Shown one piece after another: positions 60,271 to 64,000 of a stretch of 64,000 bases of DNA. Where the stretch lies: contig NZ_JBEPNO010000014.1 in assembly GCF_040546275.1 (NCBI RefSeq), positions 1 through 64,000 of the forward strand. The letters are read 5' to 3'. The notes beneath the pieces are model-generated. The model had not been told where the DNA came from, did not search any database, and saw nothing but the letters and a program-made list of their open reading frames with translations. Positions within the stretch are counted from its first letter, which is position 1, and every line of letters starts with the position of its first letter. A program made the translations under genes and the position numbers. The stretch is from Nakamurella sp040546275 (GTDB lineage: Bacteria > Actinomycetota > Actinomycetes > Mycobacteriales > Nakamurellaceae).

Positions 60271-61446
60271 ATGCCAGGCTCCCTGGTTCTCCGTCGTTCC
60301 AGACTCCTTGCTCGTTCCAGACTCTTGGCCGCCGCGGTGCTCGCCGGCGTCGTCGCCGTGACCACTGCGTGCGGTTCCAGTTCCACCGCCGCATCCACCA
60401 CCGGATCAACCACCACAGGCGCCGCTTCGTCGGCCGGCGGAGGTGCAGTATCCGCTGCGGCCGTCACGTCGGGCGCAGCCGGCACAGCCGCCGGAACCCT
60501 TCGGCTGGGCTACTTCGCGAATGTCACCCACGCGGCTGCCGTGCTGGGGGTGGCGGACGGCACATTCACAAAGGCTTTGGGCAGCACCACACTCGATACC
60601 CAGGTCTTCAAAGCCGGTCCAGCGGCGATCGAGGCGTTGAACGCCGGCGCCATCGATGCAGCCTTCCTCGGGCCGAGCCCGGCGATCAACTCCTACGTGA
60701 AGTCGAAGGGCGATTCGCTGCGCATCGTCGCCGGAGCCACCGACAACGGTGCGTCCCTGGTGGTGAAGGCCGGGATCAACTCCGTGGCCGACCTCAAGGG
60801 CAAGACCATCGCGACGCCCCAACTGGGTGGGACCCAGGATGTCGCGCTACGGGAGTACCTGTTCAAGGCCGGCTTGAAGGTGCAGACCAACGGCGGCAGC
60901 GACGTCGACGTGGTGAACCAGGACAACTCGCAGACGCTGGACCTGTTCAAGTCAGGCCAGGTGGACGGCGGCTGGTTGCCCGAGCCGTGGGCCTCACGGC
61001 TGGTCGAGGCCGGCGGCAAGACCCTGGTCGACGAGAGCACGTTGTGGCCGAACAAGGAATTCCCCACCACCATCCTCATCGTCGGCAAGAAGTTCCTGGA
61101 CGAGCACCCGGACACGGTGCAGGCGTTGATCTCCGGCGAACTGGCTGCGGCCGCGGAGATCACCGCGGACCCGACCAAGTCGTCGGCGGCGATCAACGAT
61201 GCCATCGGCACGCTGACCGGCAAGAAGCTGTCGGACTCGGTGATGAGCAGTTCGTTCAAGAACATCAAGGTCACCTACGACCCGCTGGCCTCCACCTACA
61301 CCTCCTCCGGCCAGCATGCGGTGGACGGTGGCCTGCTCAAGACGGTCCCGGACATCAACGGCATCTTCGATCTGCGCATTTTGAACAAGTTGCTCAAGGC
61401 GTCCGGCCAGAGCCCGGTCAGCGCCGACGGTCTCGGTCAGGAGTGA
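60271..61446 (+). CDS. ABC transporter substrate-binding lipoprotein (SsuA/TauA-like)
   Basis: A 391-residue lipoprotein. The signal ends in a lipobox, AAVLAGVVAVTTACGSS, followed by a 45-residue Ser/Thr/Gly linker. The periplasmic-binding fold begins TLRLGYFANVTHAAAVLGVA and includes KAGPAAIEALNAGAIDAAFL, LGPSPAINSYVKSKGDSLRI and VDGGWLPEPWASRLVEAGG, typical of sulfonate, taurine and nitrate binders. The operon has no sulfonate monooxygenase and no CysPTWA sulfate importer, so its ligand could be a sulfonate, sulfate ester or other oxyanion. Confidence 0.87.
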   Translation: MPGSLVLRRSRLLARSRLLAAAVLAGVVAVTTACGSSSTAASTTGSTTTGAASSAGGGAVSAAAVTSGAAGTAAGTLRLGYFANVTHAAAVLGVADGTFTKALGSTTLDTQVFKAGPAAIEALNAGAIDAAFLGPSPAINSYVKSKGDSLRIVAGATDNGASLVVKAGINSVADLKGKTIATPQLGGTQDVALREYLFKAGLKVQTNGGSDVDVVNQDNSQTLDLFKSGQVDGGWLPEPWASRLVEAGGKTLVDESTLWPNKEFPTTILIVGKKFLDEHPDTVQALISGELAAAAEITADPTKSSAAINDAIGTLTGKKLSDSVMSSSFKNIKVTYDPLASTYTSSGQHAVDGGLLKTVPDINGIFDLRILNKLLKASGQSPVSADGLGQE

Positions 61447-61450
61447 ATTG

Positions 61451-62296
61451 ATGACGACCCTCGCTGAAGCGTCCGTCGATCTGGACGAACTGGATTTCAA
61501 CCAGGACGATCCCCGCGTGGTGCCGCCCGCGCCGGCACCCGCGCCGGAGGTCACCCCCGGCGTCCTGATCGACGGCGTGTCCAAGGTGTTCCGCGGTCCG
61601 GGCGGCAACGTCGCGGCGTTGGACAACATCAACCTGTCCGTCGCGCCCGGCGAGTTCGTCTGCCTGCTGGGCGCCTCCGGGTGCGGCAAGTCCACCCTGC
61701 TCAACCTGATTGCCGGGCTGGACCAGCCGACTGCCGGCACCGTGGGCACGGCGGGGCGGCCGGCGCTGATGTTCCAGGAGGCCGCGTTGTTCCCGTGGCT
61801 GACCGCTGGGGCGAACATCTCCCTCGCGCTGAAGCTGGCCGGAGTGCCGCGGGCTGCCCGTGCCGTTCGGGTGGAGGAACTGCTGGAACTGGTCCGGCTC
61901 GGCGGCACCGCGAAGCGCCGGATCCACGAGCTGTCCGGCGGGCAGCGGCAACGGGTGGCACTGGCTCGGGCGCTGGCGCAGAACGGGCAGGTGCTGCTGA
62001 TGGACGAACCTTTCGCCGCGTTGGATGCGATCACCCGGGATGTGCTGCACGACGAGCTGACCCGGGTGTGGAAGCGCACCGGGAACAGCGTGGTGTTCGT
62101 GACCCACAACGTCCGCGAGGCCGTCCGGTTGGGTCAGCGCGTGGTGTTGCTGTCGTCCCGTCCCGGTCGGGTGGTGGGCGAGTGGAAGGTCGACATCAAG
62201 GGCCCGCGCACCATCGAACACCCGGAGGTGTCGGCGTTGGCGGCGGAGATCACCCTGCGACTGCGGGAGGAGATCGCCAGCCATGCCCACGCTTGA
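61451..62296 (+). CDS. ABC transporter ATP-binding protein (SsuB-like)
   Basis: A 281-residue ATPase. A 38-residue Asp/Pro-rich head is followed by the domain with Walker A CLLGASGCGKSTLLNLIAGL, Q-loop ALMFQEAALFPWLTAGANIS, signature HELSGGQRQRVALARAL, Walker B VLLMDEPFAALDAITRD and switch VVFVTHNVREAVRL. The FPWLTA Q-loop and ALDAITR form are typical of nitrate/sulfonate/taurine transporters. ATG 61451 follows AGGAG by seven bases. The 3' end overlaps the permease gene by 14 bases. Confidence 0.92.
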   Translation: MTTLAEASVDLDELDFNQDDPRVVPPAPAPAPEVTPGVLIDGVSKVFRGPGGNVAALDNINLSVAPGEFVCLLGASGCGKSTLLNLIAGLDQPTAGTVGTAGRPALMFQEAALFPWLTAGANISLALKLAGVPRAARAVRVEELLELVRLGGTAKRRIHELSGGQRQRVALARALAQNGQVLLMDEPFAALDAITRDVLHDELTRVWKRTGNSVVFVTHNVREAVRLGQRVVLLSSRPGRVVGEWKVDIKGPRTIEHPEVSALAAEITLRLREEIASHAHA

Positions 62297-63233
62297 TCTG
62301 AACAAGACCTCCGGATCGGGGGTGACTCTCGAGCAGGGCCTGAACGCCGTCGGCGCCGAGGAGCAGTTGGAACGCGAGGACACCGCGGCGGTCGGTGCCG
62401 GCCTGGACGCCCTGGAGACGCACGTCGTCACTCGGCGTCCCGCCTGGAAGCGTTTTCTATCGGGTTTCTACCCGCCGCTGATCGCACTGCTTGCGTTCCT
62501 CGGGCTGTGGGAGTTGGCCTACGTGCGGAAGTGGGAGCCGGAATTTGCCCTGCCGTCTCCGGCCAGCGTCTGGACCACGTTCGCATCGATGGTCTCCGAT
62601 GGATCAGCGGGCAGCGTGATCTGGACCAGCGTCAGCCGCGGTCTGATCGGGTTCGCCGCGTCCATCGTGCTCGGCACGGCGATCGGTCTGACGCTTTTCC
62701 GGTTCAGGTGGTTGCGGTCGTCGGTCGGCCCTCTGCTCAGTGGCCTGCAGTCTTTGCCTTCCGTCGCATGGGTGCCGATGGCGGTGCTCTGGTTCGGCCT
62801 GGGCAGCGGGTCGATCTACGCCGTCGTGCTGCTCGGCGCGGTGCCGTCCATCGCCAATGGCCTGCTCTCCGGGATGGACCAGGTACCGCCGCTGCTGTCC
62901 AGGGTGGGCAAGGTGCTCGGTCTCGGGCAGCTCGGTCTGATGAAGGACGTGCTGATCCCGGCCTCACTGCCGGGTTATCTGGCCGGGCTCCGGCAGGGGT
63001 GGGCCTTCTCCTGGCGCTCCTTGATGGCCGCCGAACTGATCGTCACCTCCTCCAAGCTCGGGTTGGGCCTCGGGGGTCTGATGAACCAGGGCCGTGACCT
63101 GTCCGATCCGCCGACGATGTACACCGCGCTGATTCTCATCTTCCTGGTCGGAATCGGCATCGAGCTGATCTTCTTCCGTCCCGTGGAGCGGGTGATCCTC
63201 TCTGCCCGAGGTTTGACACCCGCAGCCCGGTGA
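62283..63233 (+). CDS. ABC transporter permease (SsuC-like)
   Basis: A 316-residue permease with six helices. After 55 polar residues, TM1 is PPLIALLAFLGLWELAY; the loop KWEPEFALPSPASVWTTF is typical of the SsuC/TauC group. The coupling motif lies in GKVLGLGQLGLMKDVLIPAS with LPGYLAGLRQGWAFSWRSL. The last helix is ALILIFLVGIGIELIFF. It completes the transporter with the two preceding genes and overlaps the chelatase gene by four bases (GTGA). Confidence 0.92.
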   Translation: MPTLDLNKTSGSGVTLEQGLNAVGAEEQLEREDTAAVGAGLDALETHVVTRRPAWKRFLSGFYPPLIALLAFLGLWELAYVRKWEPEFALPSPASVWTTFASMVSDGSAGSVIWTSVSRGLIGFAASIVLGTAIGLTLFRFRWLRSSVGPLLSGLQSLPSVAWVPMAVLWFGLGSGSIYAVVLLGAVPSIANGLLSGMDQVPPLLSRVGKVLGLGQLGLMKDVLIPASLPGYLAGLRQGWAFSWRSLMAAELIVTSSKLGLGLGGLMNQGRDLSDPPTMYTALILIFLVGIGIELIFFRPVERVILSARGLTPAAR

Positions 63234-63931
63234 CCGGGGTGGCTACCTTCGTCGGCCCGCCATTGGTCGGCCTGGCCCACGGCAGTCGTGACCCGCGGGC
63301 AGCGGTGGCCATCGACGAACTGATGGCGGCCGTGGCTGCCCTTCGACCCGGTCTGGTGGTCACTTCGGCTTTTCTCGATCTCGCGGAGCCGGACCTGACC
63401 ACGGCCGTCATCCGGCTGGACACGCCCGGTGCGATCGTCCTCCCGCTGCTGTTCGCGCAGGCTTTTCACGCCAGAGTTGATGTGCCGGAGGCGGTTCGCG
63501 CTGCCGCGGCCGCCGCCGGCACCGAACTGACCACCGGCGAGATCCTCGGATTGGGGCCCGAGGTGCTGGCCGCGCTCCAGGACCAGGCGCGCCGGATCGG
63601 CGTGCGGCAGGACCAGGAGATCCTGCTGCTGGCGGTCGGGACCTCGGATCCCGTCGCCAACGAGGCCGTCGCCGACCTGGCTCTGCTGTGGTCGTCGGTC
63701 CGTCGGGCACCAGTCCGCGCGGTGTTCGCCACAGCAGCTCCACGAGCCAGCGAGGCGCTGGACGAGGAATGGGCGACACCACCGGCGGTGGTCTCGCTGT
63801 TCCTCGCGCCGGGCCTGCTGCTCGACCAGGTCGGCCGCCGGGCATCCGAGCTCGGCGTAGCGGTGACCGAACCGCTCGGCGTGGCCATGGCCCAGCTGGT
63901 GCTCGACCGGTACGACGATGCCCGCCGCTGA
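63230..63931 (+). CDS. sirohydrochlorin chelatase, CbiX/SirB type
   Basis: A 233-residue protein with two half-domains. The first has VGLAHGSRDPRAAVAIDELM with the metal-binding His, LDLAEPDLTTAVIRL and IVLPLLFAQAFHARVDVPEA with the second His. The second half repeats the fold (LLLAVGTSDPVANEAVADLA) but has lost the His of the HGS motif. It likely inserts iron into sirohydrochlorin to make the siroheme needed by the sulfite reductase at the operon head; a cobalt chelatase role is possible. GTG start coupled to the permease stop. Confidence 0.88.
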   Translation: MTGVATFVGPPLVGLAHGSRDPRAAVAIDELMAAVAALRPGLVVTSAFLDLAEPDLTTAVIRLDTPGAIVLPLLFAQAFHARVDVPEAVRAAAAAAGTELTTGEILGLGPEVLAALQDQARRIGVRQDQEILLLAVGTSDPVANEAVADLALLWSSVRRAPVRAVFATAAPRASEALDEEWATPPAVVSLFLAPGLLLDQVGRRASELGVAVTEPLGVAMAQLVLDRYDDARR

Positions 63932-63990
63932 CCCGGCCGAACCTGAACCCGGCCGAACCTGAACCCGGCCGAGCTCGAACCCGGGCCGAG
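63931..63990. repeat. tandem 16-bp repeat
   Basis: Copies of ACCCGGCCGAACCTGA start at 63931 (at the chelatase stop), 63947 and 63963 (variant), with a partial fourth at 63979. The array runs to near the window edge. Confidence 0.8.
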
Positions 63991-64000
63991 ATCCGACCGG

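Noticed and set aside
58425..60485. A 686-codon open frame on the minus strand
   Set aside because: Antisense to cysN and its flanks; no domains and no ribosome site.

Overview
The window is high-GC, actinobacterial chromosome. Evidence includes frequent GTG starts, short overlapping operons, a mycothiol S-conjugate amidase (mca), a lipid-droplet-associated protein, a PIN-PhoH ATPase and a one-unit [4Fe-4S]/siroheme sulfite reductase with an APS-type CysH. From about 13.9 to 52.8 kb the gene order resembles the Mycobacterium tuberculosis Rv1077 to Rv1111c neighbourhood as I recall it: cbs, metB, greA, mca, small membrane gene, YyaL-type thioredoxin gene, hemolysin III, cis-prenyltransferase, phoH2, fum, DUF4245, xseB/xseA, lipid-droplet gene, ispH, DUF6542. 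The sulfur operon and overall style suggest a Nakamurella-like member of the Frankiales/Nakamurellales rather than a mycobacterium. The genus is inference.

Layout. (1) 0-9.5 kb is accessory. It holds regulators (TetR, PadR), a phosphotransferase, a vapBC pair and several broken genes: a frameshifted GNAT, an alpha/beta hydrolase and a DUF3626 protein truncated head to head at one junction, a decayed Tn3-type resolvase and about 0.7 kb of non-coding debris. (2) 9.5-13.6 kb: ECF sigma factor with its membrane partner, a Bax-inhibitor-1 protein, a coupled small gene and an SGNH hydrolase. (3) 13.9-29.4 kb: cysteine/methionine and isoleucine enzymes (cbs, metB, ilvA), qorB with an HxlR regulator, ROK kinase, greA, mca, YyaL-like, an RGG-rich/RHH-like protein, hemolysin III, cis-prenyltransferase and a DUF885-like protein. 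(4) 29.6-33.7 kb: PadR-controlled FtsX-type ABC exporter. (5) 33.9-40.2 kb: a lipid-linked glycan cluster with two different glycosyltransferase-methyltransferase fusions, a GT-C enzyme and two flippase-type membrane proteins. This is the best candidate for an undescribed system. (6) 40.4-54.1 kb: two-component system, phoH2, surface protein, fumC, DUF4245, xseAB, lipid-droplet protein, ispH, DUF6542, rmuC. (7) 54.3-63.9 kb: a continuous sulfur operon: Cys-Cys leader peptide, sulfite reductase, zinc-ribbon mini-protein, cysH, cysC, cysD, cysN, SsuABC-type transporter and a sirohydrochlorin chelatase.

The sulfur theme links distant parts. The terminal operon activates and reduces sulfate to sulfide and makes siroheme for the sulfite reductase. 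cbs and metB handle transsulfuration. Mca detoxifies electrophiles conjugated to the cysteine-based thiol mycothiol.

Repeats are unusually frequent between genes: a dispersed 44-bp palindrome (two copies with a compensating base-pair change), and short tandem arrays of 10-, 14-, 16-, 20- and 34-bp units, several of them overlapping stop or start codons. No tRNA, rRNA, CRISPR array or intact insertion sequence was seen.
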